This document shows, in pieces, positions 28,201-41,275 of a DNA stretch of 64,000 bases. The notes beneath the pieces are model-generated. The model worked only from the letters and a program-made list of their open reading frames with translations. It was not told the DNA's origin and made no database searches. The translations under genes were made by a program, and so were the position numbers. Each line of letters begins with the position of its first letter. Position 1 is the first letter of the stretch. Source of the stretch: Cruorifilaria tuberocauda (lineage: Eukaryota; Nematoda; Chromadorea; Rhabditida; Onchocercidae); contig JABVXU010000232.1 of the NCBI GenBank assembly GCA_013365365.1, forward strand, positions 21,160-85,159. Direction: 5' to 3'.

Positions 28201-28900
28201 TCAAATGGTAGAAAAGTGATGTGGGATAACTGAGTAATAAAGATGTTGATAATGATGATGATAATTGATAATGATAACGACTTGACAGGCTCTTCAAATT
28301 AACTCGATAAATTCCCTCATCTAATAATAAATTACTTTCGAAATTTAACATTTAAAATAGTTTTTCCTGTCTTACTGTCGACTTTTAAATTGATTTAGAA
28401 ATGGAATTGAAATAATTGATAGCGAGATGTGGATTGTACGAAAAATAGAATAAATTGAATCAAAATATCATTTTCGGTCAAATGATTGTTTCGGTTTTTT
28501 CAAATATTTTTCTTTATGAAATTAAATGAAATTGGAAAAAGAACTATTCGATAATTCAGTTTATCATTGCTTATCATTTCAGTGATCAACGTGATACTAC
28601 TATCAATGATATTATAAAAACATTTAGGTCGTATTCAATTCATTCTATTTTCCGTATTATTCGATACCTAAAATTTCATATTTTAAATTTACGTTTGAAA
28701 TAAACTCACTGGAAAGGATTAAATCCATTTACACTTTTTCTTCTCAGATTATAAATTAATTTCTAGTTCCACTATCTCTTCTGATAATTTCAGCTTTTCC
28801 TCTGTGACGTTTATGTGACAGATCACACGATGGACAATAGATGTTGATAATTTCGAAAATCTTAGTAATTTTAGCTTTTCTTCTTTAGTTACTTCATTAT
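16300..28900. other. Long A+T-rich stretch without convincing genes
   Basis: Open frames here are short, hydrophobic because of T-rich composition, and lack splice-linked partners or family motifs on either strand. It could be intergenic or hold distal regulatory DNA or a 5' untranslated intron of the channel gene. Confidence 0.45.
21501..21561. repeat. Short perfect inverted repeat (13-bp arms)
   Basis: AAACTTATCAGAA at 21501-21513 is exactly complementary to TTCTGATAAGTTT at 21549-21561, with a 35-base loop. In A+T-rich DNA this may be chance. Confidence 0.6.
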
Positions 28901-28981
28901 TTTATGTGACAAATCACATGCACACAGACACACACACACACTCACATGCACACAAACACACACACAAAGATGAACAATAGA
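28790..28981. repeat. Diverged direct duplication, second copy invaded by (CA)n
   Basis: The first copy (about 28790-28842) has TTTCAGCTTTTCCTCTGTGA ... TATGTGACAGATCACACGAT ... GACAATAG. The second (about 28870-28981) has TTTTAGCTTTTCTTCT ... TATGTGACAAATCACATG, then a CA tract (28918-28967), then GATGAACAATAG. The shared blocks keep order and spacing except for extra sequence and the microsatellite. Confidence 0.5.
28918..28967. repeat. (CA)n microsatellite
   Basis: Imperfect CA dinucleotide array with interruptions (CACAGACA, CTCACATGCA). Confidence 0.9.
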
Positions 28982-29029
28982 GGAAAATGTTTCCTTATAA
29001 TTATCTTATCACGATGATTGCACATCAAC

Positions 29030-29031
29030 AC

Positions 29032-29066
<35 letters not shown>

Positions 29067-29100
29067 CCATCACCATCACCATCATTATCATCATCATCAA
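29030..29100. repeat. (CAT)n trinucleotide repeat
   Basis: Roughly 20 CAT units with CAC interruptions. It makes false open frames (poly-His, poly-Ile, poly-Met, poly-Asp) in several readings on both strands. Confidence 0.92.
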
Positions 29101-29635
29101 CAGCAACATCACTGCAACCGCTACTACGATCGACAGCGCCCACATCAGAAATTACAACGCCGATATTATTAACCAGTTTCATCAGAACGCTACGATCAAC
29201 TGATGTGCGCCTCTCGCAGAAAGTTGAAAGCGGCAAATTAACGAAAGGCAGCGAAGGAAAAGTTTTCCAAATTTTCTTCTCTTTCCTATGTCACACCTTT
29301 ATTCTCCTCCTTTACATTACTTCTATCATTCCGGAATAATTCTTCCATTATTATTTTTCCGGAATCAATTTAAAGCATCATTAGGCTTACTACTTGAGAC
29401 TTTCGTTCTACTTTATTTTGTTATTTTCTGTTGTTAATAAATTCCTGAGGAGATATTTAAAATGCCACTTTTCTACTTCAACCGTTTTATTTGATTACTA
29501 TTTCTACGATTGCTATGAACTATTTGAATTTTCCTCATTTTCAGATGACATTAAAACGTCTTAATAAGAAACAAATTATTATCAGTGACTGATAACATTT
29601 CATTCACATTTTCGAGACATATTCCGAATTCTTAC

Positions 29636-29676
29636 CTCTCTCTCTCTCTCTCTTTGGAATATATATATATATATAT
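29636..29676. repeat. Adjacent (CT)n and (AT)n microsatellites
   Basis: A CT run at 29636-29653 is followed by an AT run at 29659-29676. Confidence 0.9.
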
Positions 29677-30087
29677 TGGTTATATCATATTTCTCGAATT
29701 TCACCTTATATTATCATGAAATGATGTCGTGATAGTAATGGCTGATTTCTATAATTATTTCAAAGTATAATAATGCATCATCTCGGCGATATTATCATTA
29801 TAATTTCAATAGCAATCAGTTAATTTTTTTCATTTGTATTATTTACACAGTTATTGTTAAAATAATTATTGTTTATTCTCTATCGGCCTGTTACCAACAT
29901 TATTAATTATCTTAATGACAGAAGAAAAAGATAACCTATCAGCTGAAAAAATGTTTTTTACACTTCACTTTTCTCTTTCTGCACACAACTCACCGCAGCA
30001 AATTTTTTTCCTCATTGACATTTGGACGATATGCTTTGACCTTCATTTTTGAAAACATTTTTTATATTACTGTTTCCTTTGTTTTTA

Positions 30088-30205
30088 ATTATTACTATCA
30101 TTACTATCATTATCACCATTATCTTCCCATTATTGTTATTACTATCGTTATTGTTGTTACTATTGTTACTATCAGTATCGTTATTGTTATCATCGTTTTT
30201 CAGCC
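30088..30205. repeat. Degenerate ATT/GTT/ATC trinucleotide-rich tract
   Basis: A long series of ATT, GTT, ACT and ATC triplets with a three-base rhythm. This explains the Tyr/His/Ile/Val-rich open frame here. Confidence 0.7.
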
Positions 30206-31860
30206 AGTGAAGCGAAAGAATTCATTGTTTAGAAAATATATAAATCATCAAAGATAATAACGTTTCGTTGGTTCGTAAATCACTGATAGTAAATAACAAT
30301 GAAAAGGAATAAACTCGTACAACTTGTTTTACCATATCTTTTGTCATCACTATTATCATCATATTCATGATAATCTTTTTACTCTCATTTCGTAATTCAT
30401 TACTCCATTTTAAAAATTTAATAATATGTCTATTTCATATATCATTCAAGTTATCAATATTTTACTTTTTTATCATAACTACGATTAAAATAGAATGTGC
30501 GATGATTTTACTAATACATGTAATTAAATATTATCAGTGAGAGATGGAATTTTTCAATCAGAATCACAAGCCGCAATCAAATCGAAGGATGAAAATAAAA
30601 ATGAAGAAGATAGATAATTTGTTTATTACTATCCGTGTGATTTTTTCTTGCTCTGTCATAAAAACTTTTTTGGTGACAGGTTTTAATTCCACCTATCTTA
30701 CAACTTTAAACAGCACTTCATAATTTACTATGATAACAATCTTTCTCTTTTCTCATTTGTATCTTTATATTGTATCATTATTTTAATCAGTTAATTATCG
30801 GAAATAGATATATCGCATGAAATAATCGTAACAAACTTTATTTTTAAGTAACCTATTTTTTATTTTAATTTTTGTGGTAATTAAAGCAGTAATTTATTAT
30901 TTTTGAATTGTTTTTTTCTCAAGCGTACATTTCTTTCTTGGCAAAGTTGCTATCATTTTAAAACCAAAAAAAATATTAAAGAGAGTAAAATTTGAATTCT
31001 TTTTTCTTCAAAAATTTTTTATTATTTTGTAGTAGTAAACTGGTTTATTGAACATTTACTTAATTATTATCTTTACCTTTAAATGTTCAACTCTTTTTTC
31101 CACTTTTTAATGAATAAAATATTCCGTAAATATTTCTGAATTAATTTTTTTTAATGTTATTAACAAATTTATTTCAGTTCTCACTGATAAATCAAATCAA
31201 TGGAATTGATATGATTGTTAAGAGATTTATCAACGGGGTTTACAGTAGTGATATCACTGAACATTATTAACAGTGATAGAATAGAGAGAGTTCATTGGAT
31301 CAATCTTTCGACATGAATAATATGCTGTATGTGTAGATTTTTTGGCGTAAATTTGAAATATTTTTTTGTTTTTATCGCATTTTTTTTCAACAATTACAAC
31401 ATATTTCAGTTACTCTCTCGGTTATTTTTTGATTTCTAATTCAATGAATCTTACTGATAGTGATATACTTACTAATAACTAAAAACTTTAATGAAATAAT
31501 TCAGAAATGTAGTTTGTTTGTGAAATGGAAGATATCAGAGGTAGGTAAGAAACAATTGAATGAATTTCGTTTCATGCAATTCTTGAATGGTATTACGATG
31601 AATAGCATTACATTACATATTCATTAATATGTTGAAGAGCTAATTTTAAGTTTTTTTTTTCAATTCGCAGTGAATTTGAAAAAATTGTTTTTACACGATT
31701 TTTCTTTTCGTTTTCAAAAATTTCAACGTTGAAAATAAATATAATTCTTTTATTGAAATATAAGAATTTCATTGCTGTATGAAAACAGAACAATAAATGA
31801 ATTTCCTTTTTCATCCATTCTTCTATTTGATGCATTTATTCCCAGTTATTGATTATATCA

Positions 31861-31912
31861 ATGATAATGATATAATGGTTATCACAATGATAATGATATA
31901 ATGATTATCACA
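31861..31912. repeat. Two tandem copies of a 26-bp unit
   Basis: ATGATAATGATATAATGGTT plus ATCACA (31861-31886) is repeated at 31887-31912 with a single G to A change. Confidence 0.85.
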
Positions 31913-34680
31913 GGCGAATTGCATTAATGATATAAATAATGATGTGATTGATGATAATGATCATTATTATTATGATTAATTGAAGCGAATAATATCAGTG
32001 ATTTGGCTAACATTTAAATTCAATCTTTGTTCCATTGTAGAGAGAAAAAATAAAAAATTATGGAATCCGATGCATTTCATATCGTCATACTTGGAAACGA
32101 ATAATAATAGCAGCGAATTAATTACAATTTAAATTACAGGACGAAAGAGTCTCCTACAAGTATTTAATTATTCCTGTCCTTTATTGGGAATAATTCTTTT
32201 TTTTTCTCGTGCAAAAAAGATTGATTGATATTTGACAAGAACAGAGGAAGAAGAAGAAGAAAGAAAGGAACGGTGGATTTGCTTATTGTGGTGAATATCT
32301 CTTTTATCAGAAGTGCTCAAATTGTCATAAGGAAGTGCGAGAAAACCTATCGATTGGAATAATTATATAAACAGTTAGCAGTAGCAATGAAAATTTACAC
32401 CGAAAGGTGTACGACAGCGCAAAAATTAACCATTCCCATTTATAAGGTTAGCTTCATCTTATTTTTCACTTTTTTCTTAATGAGAAGAAAAAAAGAAAAA
32501 GAAATGGATACAAAGTAAGACGATATTTAATAAATTATCATAACATCGAATAAGTTATCTTTCATTTCATCAAATCTAGCATGATAATTATTAACTTTTA
32601 AATAAGCCCCTAATATTTTGTATTTGCAATTTATCTTTCCATATCTCCCCTAATAGCTATTTCTAAATAAGCATGCTTATAAATATATTATAAAGAAATG
32701 TAAGTCTATTATCACAAGAAAATCCACTTATAAATCATATTTAAATCAACAATTTATCATATCATTTATATCATTCCTAACCAGAATTTCTCCTCCTTGA
32801 TGCTAAATTATCAATGTTCGATATTTCAATTTCTTCTGGAATATATTTAAATCTAGTGTTTTGTTACTTTATCTCTAATGTAGAAGAAAGGAATTGTTTG
32901 GTGATAATCATCAAGATGTCTTAAATTCTATATCTCGATAGCTCAGGCGAAGATTGATAGCACTCTTTCTTCTTGAATCGGGAAATAAACAAGAAATCTT
33001 AATGACTAATAACTTGTGATGCTATAGACTAATTACATCAAAGCGTATTTCATCTCGATGAGATATGGGGAAATGCAGGAAATTTTAACCTCAAATAATC
33101 TTTTTTGTGAAGGTCAACAACTTGCTGATCTTATTGTCGATAATCATTAAATTCCATTATTTACTAGAAAAAACATCGACCACTGATAACATGTATCAAT
33201 AAAAAAATATTTGAGAATGCTAAATTGCTAAATTTGAATTCAGTAATTTCTCTTAATAACCGTTTAAATAATTGAATTTCTGTGAATAATTAATATATGA
33301 ATTTTTTTTTAGCTTTCGCAAATTATTTCTTACTGTATTTAAAATAATTCGATCAAACTTTGATTAGATCAAATTTAATTAAAAGTGTGCATTTTATTGT
33401 TGCAAAGGATTCTTTTATTCGTTCGTTTTTTTCTAATTTCTCAAAAAATTCCACTTTTGTACAATCATTTATGACAAACAATGTCTTCATTTATTTCATA
33501 TGGAAAAAACAACAAAAAGATTACAAATTCTTCTGAAAAAAAAAAGAGAACATTTTCAAACCAGTTTATCTTCTCTTCTATTTTAACATTCTTAGTTCTC
33601 TGAAAATTCTACCGATATACCATAGATATTTTCACAGTAAAATTAAATTAATATACATGCACAGTTCAACATTGAAATAGAAGTACAGGTAAAGGTACAG
33701 GTGCAAACATACACACAAAAATAAACATCAATAAAGTTTTACATTATAAAAAGGCATTTAAAAAAAAAAAAGTTAAAAAAACGGAAACTAAAAGGATAAA
33801 TTGAAAAATTAAATAAATGATGGATGATAATTTAAATAAATGAAACAAGAAGAATGAAATTTTTAAAAGTTGAAATAAATTTTATGATAGGATAAAATGT
33901 ATTGATAAAAAGAAGTTCACATTATGAGATGTAATTTATCAACAAGAAATAATAACTGAAGATAGGTAAGGAAGACTGTAATAAGATAAATGAAAAACGA
34001 CAATTAAATTGAAACTTCAAATCAGAAAAGTGATGATCAGATTAATTAAAAAGTAATAATATATGTAATTAGATTAGAAAATAATTGTAGTAAATGAATG
34101 GGGAAAAAATGAAATAAATAAAGTTCGTATCTTATTTAATTAATGGATATTTTTTAATGGAAGGTAATATCCATTTAAAAAAATTGACACATAAACCTAA
34201 TATGTTTATAATCAGGTTAAAAAATATTCCATATTTGAAAGAGATATTAGTTTGCTTGGAGATTGTCCAATTATTATCTTTCAAAACTTACTTTTATCAA
34301 ATCTTTTTTAATATAATTTTACCGTGTATTTTAATTTATTGTAAATTGCTGTAATTTACTACATAATTTTACTGTAACAGCTGTTCGGTTTATTTGAAAT
34401 TCCTCAATGGAATAGATCAGCTAGCATTTTTTGCATTAGATTCAAGACGTTTAAATCGGAATTAGAAGATTACAAATGATAGTAGCGATCAATATTAGTT
34501 AAGTTGTTTTTTTCTTTACTTTTTACTTGATGTCATTTACTTATTACACAAAAATTAAAAAAAAAAAATATTTCCATACCTGATTGGCCTTTTTCCCAAT
34601 ACATATTTGTTCTCATCCCTCATCTTTTTCTCTGTACGTTTTCCTTCTTATTACAATCTTTTCCCTTCTCTCGCTCTCCC

Positions 34681-34699
34681 TCTCTCTCTCTCTCTCTCT
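34681..34699. repeat. (TC)n microsatellite
   Basis: Uninterrupted TC run within a longer pyrimidine tract (34660-34710). Confidence 0.88.
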
Positions 34700-35681
34700 T
34701 TCTTTCCTCTTTTATTATCATATCAGTAATATATAAATTGATTATTAACATACTTATCTAACGGAATATATATATATACATTTGCAATGTCAATATTGAC
34801 GTATTTATCTCGTCCTTATCATTTCCACTTGGTTTTATCAATTGCTTTATTATTCATAATGGTGAAGGTTCTATTATTTATAAGAAGTTTATCCTTCTTA
34901 ACGGTATAAAATAGTTATCAGAAAATATATTAAATTGAACCGATAACTTCCTTATTCTTCTTTACCGTTAATCCGAGAAGATACAATTTGGGAGTGATTG
35001 TTGGAGAAGTATGTAAATGGTAAAATCACTTCATTTTGGAAGAAATAGTTACGTTGGAATACCTAGTCTCGAGTTGGTTGGTGCTCAGTAAGCCACTGTT
35101 TCTAGTAATTAAACAGTCATTCATTTTGTACATGAAAGTACAAAATGGGGGAAAGAATCACCTGGTATCGTTTATAGTAAACAGCCAAAGAAAGCCATGG
35201 CTAACAAAGAATCGCTTAAACATATAATAGATAAAGCCGATGATAAATAAACAATCATTTAGTTGTTCTTTGAGGATCAAAATCAGTGGTAAAAGAGAGT
35301 TATTTGATATCAATCGTTTACAGTATTCTTTATTATAATGAATTCGGATATCAAGCAGATATCACTCATCGAATCATTTGACTGAGAGTATTTGTTATAA
35401 AAGATTTCTATAACATGGATTTTACGAATAAAGTGATGTTTGATTATGCAAATGTTATTATGTTATAAAATTGTTTCCAACAAGTTGAAAATATAAGAAA
35501 TTCTTTGTTGTTGATTTAACTTTCAAAAACTTTTACTCATACATCTTTAGCATAATAAAGAAAGAAATCTCCCCCTAAAATCCCATCTATTTTCAAATGT
35601 AATTAATTGTTTGGAACTGGTAAGTTCTTGCACACTTATTACTTTTGCAGTTTTCCATTGTCAACATTTCGTGCTCTATTT

Positions 35682-35909
35682 TCAAGCCATGTTTTTTTTC
35701 TTGGCATTCTCAACTTGTCGAGTGGTAGTGAGAGTAACATCAAAAAATCTGTGATGACAGATTTCACTCGTGTCAACTGATGCTATTGTCTGGCTAACAT
35801 TCAAGCTTATCAGCTTGCCTGACGGTACGCTGAGGATATCAACGGATGCATCAAGTGCACCAATGCATCCGATCTTAACATTACTTAGCAGCTGGTATTT
35901 AAAGTGCAT
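35682..35909 (-). pseudogene. Coding-like island, unknown
   Basis: A minus-strand frame of about 75 codons with lower A+T than its surroundings. It reads in part GCIGALDASVDILSVPSGKL and later QTIASVDTSEICHH, a balanced residue mix unlike the hydrophobic noise frames nearby. The plus strand is open here too. No partner exon and no family could be identified, so it may be a lone exon, a gene relic, or a composition effect. Confidence 0.2.
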
Positions 35910-38900
35910 GATGAGTTATACTTTGAATTATTGTTGCTCAGCTTATGATTCCTTGTTTCACAAGTAATATTGCATCATTCTTTCAACGTTTTCTTTTAAT
36001 TTCTGACAGAAATGCATTTTCGAAATTTTGATTTCAAACTGCAAAATTCTTTTGTTTACCTTGAATGTTAAAATATTGAGCAAACTTGTACTTTGCAACT
36101 TCTTTCGTTAGCATTTTGTACATCCTTTTGATCGATGCTTACAATTTAACTTCATCGAGGATATAAGTTCAATTACTTAGGTGGAAAGAAGTTCTTTTCA
36201 CAATGTGCTATTTCAATTAAAATGTTCGAAGTGTTCTAAAAATAATTACCTCAACAGGAAACTTGACAAACCATCAGTTCAAATTTTGATAAGTGTTTTC
36301 TAAAAATGTTAAATTACTACATTGCACCTGATAACTATTTCATATTATCTATAACTCATTTCCAGTAAAATAATATTTCATTTTCACTTCATAATTACTA
36401 TTCATTGCATTTTGCTTATTTCTATAGCAGAGCTTTCGTTAAAATTGAACGATTTTAGAAGTGTTAAAAAAGGAAAAATTTTATAATTTATAAAATTTGT
36501 TCTTTGCGCTTATTTAAACGTCATTATCTTCGATTTCCATACTCAAAATAATAAATGCGCGAAAAAAATGAAAGTTGAGAATGTACCCAAAACATTATTT
36601 ATTTTTTAAATTACAACATTCTCACTGTAAAAAGTTCTCTTTTTCAATTTTTTGCAATTTCAAAGTTCTCATTTCTTCTGCAGCCATGAAAAATGGCCTC
36701 TAAACGAAGATTAAAATGAATGAAAATGGAAAGAAATAAAATTAAATTATATTGAAGGAATAATGAATATTCCGAAATTTATCTTCATTTCTATCACAAA
36801 AAGCTAACTTTACATTGACTTTTTTAAGCTGCCTAAAAGATGAAATACGTGGCTTCAAATGGCAATTTTTAAGCATAAAAGGATCATAAAAATAAAGGGT
36901 CCAAATTATTGTTGGCTAAAATTTCATTAGCTTAAAAGATTCTGTCAACTCATTTTCTTCGTTGACTTTAGAATTTGAAGAGCTCGGTTTTAAACAAAGA
37001 AAAAAACCTGTAGTAGGAGAATACATTATTGGATAATTTTTTCTGTTTCCACTTTTTTAGCTTAGCTGATTTCATTTTTCAATTGCATTTTCAACATTTC
37101 TTATAATTAATATGATAATATTAATTTTCATTTATATTTTTCAAAAAGTTTTCGTGTTTGATTCGGACCTTTCTCGTAATGAATTGTTTTTTGTTTTCTC
37201 ATTCATTGCTGATTGCAGCTATCATATATTTTTTTCTCTTTCATTTCTATCTCTTCTTCAGGAAATTAAGTTTTTTTCTTTTTTCTCTCAGATCGAGATT
37301 CATTTAATACTATACCATGCTAGTTTATTACTTTCAGTTTAGCTTCATTCGCTCTTTTTGTTTCTTGATATTAGCAAAAAAATCACAAAATGATGTATTT
37401 CAATTCTAAGCGTAGAAAGAAAATAATTTAATACTTCGGTAATTTCTTGATATTTTATTGCATGATATATCATTTGTATTATCATTTTTAAGATGATTGA
37501 AATGAAAAATCGAATAGATTTACTTTCTCAAAAAGGAAATTTTTGACAGAATTTCTTGATATTGGACAGAATTAATAGCTCTGAAAAGATGCTTCCGATT
37601 TTTTTCGCATACTTGAAATAGTGTAATTTACTGCTAGAGGAAGTGAAGATAGGCGGAACGTAAAGATCATTAATTCATTGAAGTCAGAAAATAAAGCTTA
37701 ACTGGCAAAGACATTTTAACAACTTAATTTCTCATCATCTTTTATTTAACTTAACTTAATGAAGTTCTCAGTTTTAAGAACTTTCAAATAGACGGGAAAA
37801 CAATGAAGATATTTTGCAAAAATGTGAAAGAAAATGCTCTAATTGCTCAAACTCACAGTTCAAATACCAGTTGAACTCTTTTTAAATAATTTATGCAATT
37901 CATATTATTTTTCCCTTCGTTTACTCTTAATCTTCTTGAAATATTAATTAATAGATCAAATAGACTGAAAATCATAATAATACCATATTGGCAGTTATGT
38001 TGTTTTAAAGTAAAGTTATCAGGATCATTTAATAGAGTAAATTTGGAAGTCTAAATTTTCGACCCATCTTGAAATCAATTTTTTTTTGAAAAATAATCTC
38101 CAGTTATTTTATGATTATTTCGGTCCAATCAATATAATTAAATTTAATGAAAATTTTATTCTTATTATTTATTCCCAAAATCTCTCCTATTTTTACATTT
38201 TGTACTCATTTTCACTTGCTTAAATACTCAAAATAATAAATGATTGCTTAAGTTATTGAGATATTTAAATTTCCAAATTGTTGAAGAAAATTTTCAAACA
38301 GAATCCATTCATTTTTATTAATAAACAATTTAGAAAATTTTTGTTAATTTTAAACACCAAAATGAATTGTTGAAATTTCTGACAATTTCTGACACTAATA
38401 AAAATATTAAATTGATATGATTTTTGAAAATTACAATCACGAATTAAAAATGGAAGAATTTATGCCTGTGATAATTGAGATATTTTTTGCATCTATGAAT
38501 TTTATTTAATTTCGATATAAATCTGAAGGATTAAAAATTATCTTCTGAAGCAGTTGAAAGCAATCATTTCTTTCATGACGCCTATCACTGATATTGTTTT
38601 GCCATATTCATTCTTCCTGAATATGATAGGATTGATGTAAGCTTCTTTTTTCTTTCCTTTTTAAACCTTTCAATCTTCGATTTTTGTTTTATGTTGCATT
38701 TATTTGTTAAAAAAATAGAATTGAAACGATTAATGTTATTAGAAGTTTCTAAATTATTAAAATTATCAGTAAATGAGTAGTCGGTATCAGTGTGTTCAGT
38801 TCATTTCATTTCTCTTGTTATTGCTTCGTAATTGTTAAATAGTTTTGTTTAATAGGTTTTTTTTATAAATGAAAAAGAAAAGAAACAACAAAGAAAAAAG

Positions 38901-39544
38901 AAAGAAGACGTCATTCGTTAATTGATCACGAAAGATCACGTGAGATCATAGAAGCGCTGTGATAGCATTCAAGTTTAGTGTGCTTATCATGAAGCTATTT
39001 TGACTTACGAAAATAATAAAAGAAAGTGATGAGTATTGCAATACAATCCACTGATAGTTTATTCCGTAAATATTACTATACCTTTATTTTTTTTAATTTA
39101 ATCGATATAAAAAATAATTTTCGCCTCTATTATGTAATGCATTTAGCTATTCTTAAAAATGAAATTGAAAAAGGATGTAATAATATGTGGAAACGAAGGC
39201 ATTTTTTTAATTATAAATTAAATGCTATATGCTTTTTTTTATTAAAATTTATAGAAGAAATTGAACAGTTATTGTGAATATATGGTGCATTCGATTACTT
39301 TAATTAAATCATTGATTAGGATGGAAATTCTAAGTTTATTTTTAGCATTGGAAGTTAATTTTACCAAAGTAAATTAATTTCTTAGTCAATTTAAATAATA
39401 GCACGAAATCAGCACTTTCTTGCACGAAAATTAAGGAAATACATAGGGAGTATTTCTCCAAATTTTGAGAGCAAAAAAAGAACATTTGGCATATTTTTAC
39501 GATTATTTCGTTCATATTGAATATTGATGTTAGAAAATAGGAAA

Positions 39545-39598
39545 GTAGGTAGATGGATAGATAAATAGGTAGATAGATAGATAGAGAGAGAGAGAGAT
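39545..39598. repeat. GATA/GTAG tetranucleotide plus (GA)n repeat
   Basis: AGGTAGATGGATAGATAAAT-type units followed by repeated GATA and then GA dinucleotides. Confidence 0.88.
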
Positions 39599-41261
39599 CT
39601 GGATCATGAGTTTTTTTCTTCCAAATTCATGGATAAAATTCATCAAATATTTTGCAATGTATTTGAAAACTATGGTAATTTGAAAAAAAAGTTGCTTTAA
39701 TTATAAATGAATTTGTTTATTCGATATATAATGTAATATTTGCCTTGTTTAAGACAATAATAATAATAAAATTTATGCTTGGATCATCGATTTTGGAATT
39801 ATGGATAACTGTCGCTAATTAACTATTTCGGATAATTATCAATATAATCTCTTCTTTTGAGGAGAAAGAGAGAGAGAGAAAGAACAAGGAAGTGGATAAA
39901 TATGTTCCTTTCCTTTCTTTTCGTTAGTACTTTGAAAGAAATGATTCTTCATTGTGTAATAGAAGACGAGATAGTGTGATATTTTATCTTTTCTCAAAGG
40001 GGCAATTTTTGAATACTTCAATGGATTTGTCGTCTTTTCAATTTTGCTATGAGCAGTTAGTTACTGCCACCTATAGGTTTACTTACGTTTATATTTTGCA
40101 GATTCTTCCAATTTACATCACAAATACTTGCAGATCAAGAATATTTATTAGCTTAACATTCTTCATGCAAGTTGTCATTAGTAGATGATGGATACTCATT
40201 ATAGTAGATGATGAATACGGAAGAAGTAAGGAGATGAAAGATTTTGAGCATCAAAAAAAAGGGAAATTTAAATGAATTATAACAATTCTTTTACCTCTTC
40301 TGGTTATTTTGCATTTATTGATTGTTAATTATTAAATCAAATTTATTTTTCATAAAAAATCACAAGAGATATATCTTTCTATATCAAACAATAATTGTGC
40401 TGCCATCGTGCCTTGATCGCTTTCTACTTCTCACTCTACTAATTTTCCATTTCAGCTAAAAAGGAGAAAGAAATAAAAATGTTCATGCCCGGCTTTTTGA
40501 GAAGTTATTATAATAGATATAAAGTTTAACTTTGTTGGGTAAAGTTATTACTGTCATTAACATTAGAACAATGAAACTTTTATCATGAATTGAAAACGCG
40601 TAACTCAATAGAACTACGGAATACGCATGTAATTATTTGAAATAGAGTGTTTCTATTCAGAAAGGGATGTAAATTTCATATATATCATGCCTATCTTATC
40701 ATATAAATTTATCAAACAATATCAACGATTAGGTTAGGAAACCGCGAGAAAGAAATATATTAAAGAGAAAGAATAAAAACTAACACATATTTATTTCTAA
40801 CTTAATCAGTAATATCTATGAAAGTATCATTTCATCAATTTTCTTTTATTCGACAATAATTGAATTTTCCTCTCTCCACTAGTTTGAAGATTTTTTTTGC
40901 ATTCTTTATTCTTGCCACAATTTTTAATTCAATTTATACAACTGAAAGAAAAAGGGAAAACAAAGTATATTGATGTTCTTTTCAGATGCAACGAAGTTTA
41001 GTTTTGCTAATAATATATTCAAAAATTTCTAATCAAGAAAATTTTGCTTGTAAAAAGTCATTTTGAATATGGTTTACAAAAGATGCATTGTAAATAAAAC
41101 TAATGCCTGCAATTCTCATCAATATATAATAAAACTTTCTATTGCTTTGCAATTCTCGTTTGTTATCCAATTTTCTTTTTTAAAGCGATAAAGAGATGTT
41201 TCTTTGAGCTATCAGTTGTTCATAAGTAAGAAATGAGGCCAGTTATAATAAATTTCACTAA

Positions 41262-41275
41262 ATTTTCAGCTTTAA
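41262..41275 (+). promoter_or_regulatory. Splice acceptor just before the channel start codon
   Basis: AATTTTCAG ends at 41269, six bases before the ATG at 41276. This is the usual layout of an SL1 trans-splice site in nematodes. A cis-spliced 5' exon is the alternative. Confidence 0.5.

Larger units (their letters stand above)
32400..41200. other. Long upstream region of the channel gene, no convincing genes
   Basis: A+T-rich DNA with microsatellites and a few coding-like islands, the strongest at 35682-35909. No chain of splice-linked exons could be built. If the channel mRNA has a cis-spliced 5' exon, it would lie here. Confidence 0.4.

Noticed and set aside
28942..29236. Several open frames on both strands over 28942-29236 (His-, Ile-, Met- and Asp-rich)
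   Set aside because: They are all readings of one CAT trinucleotide repeat and its flanks. No frame has a domain or splice partner.
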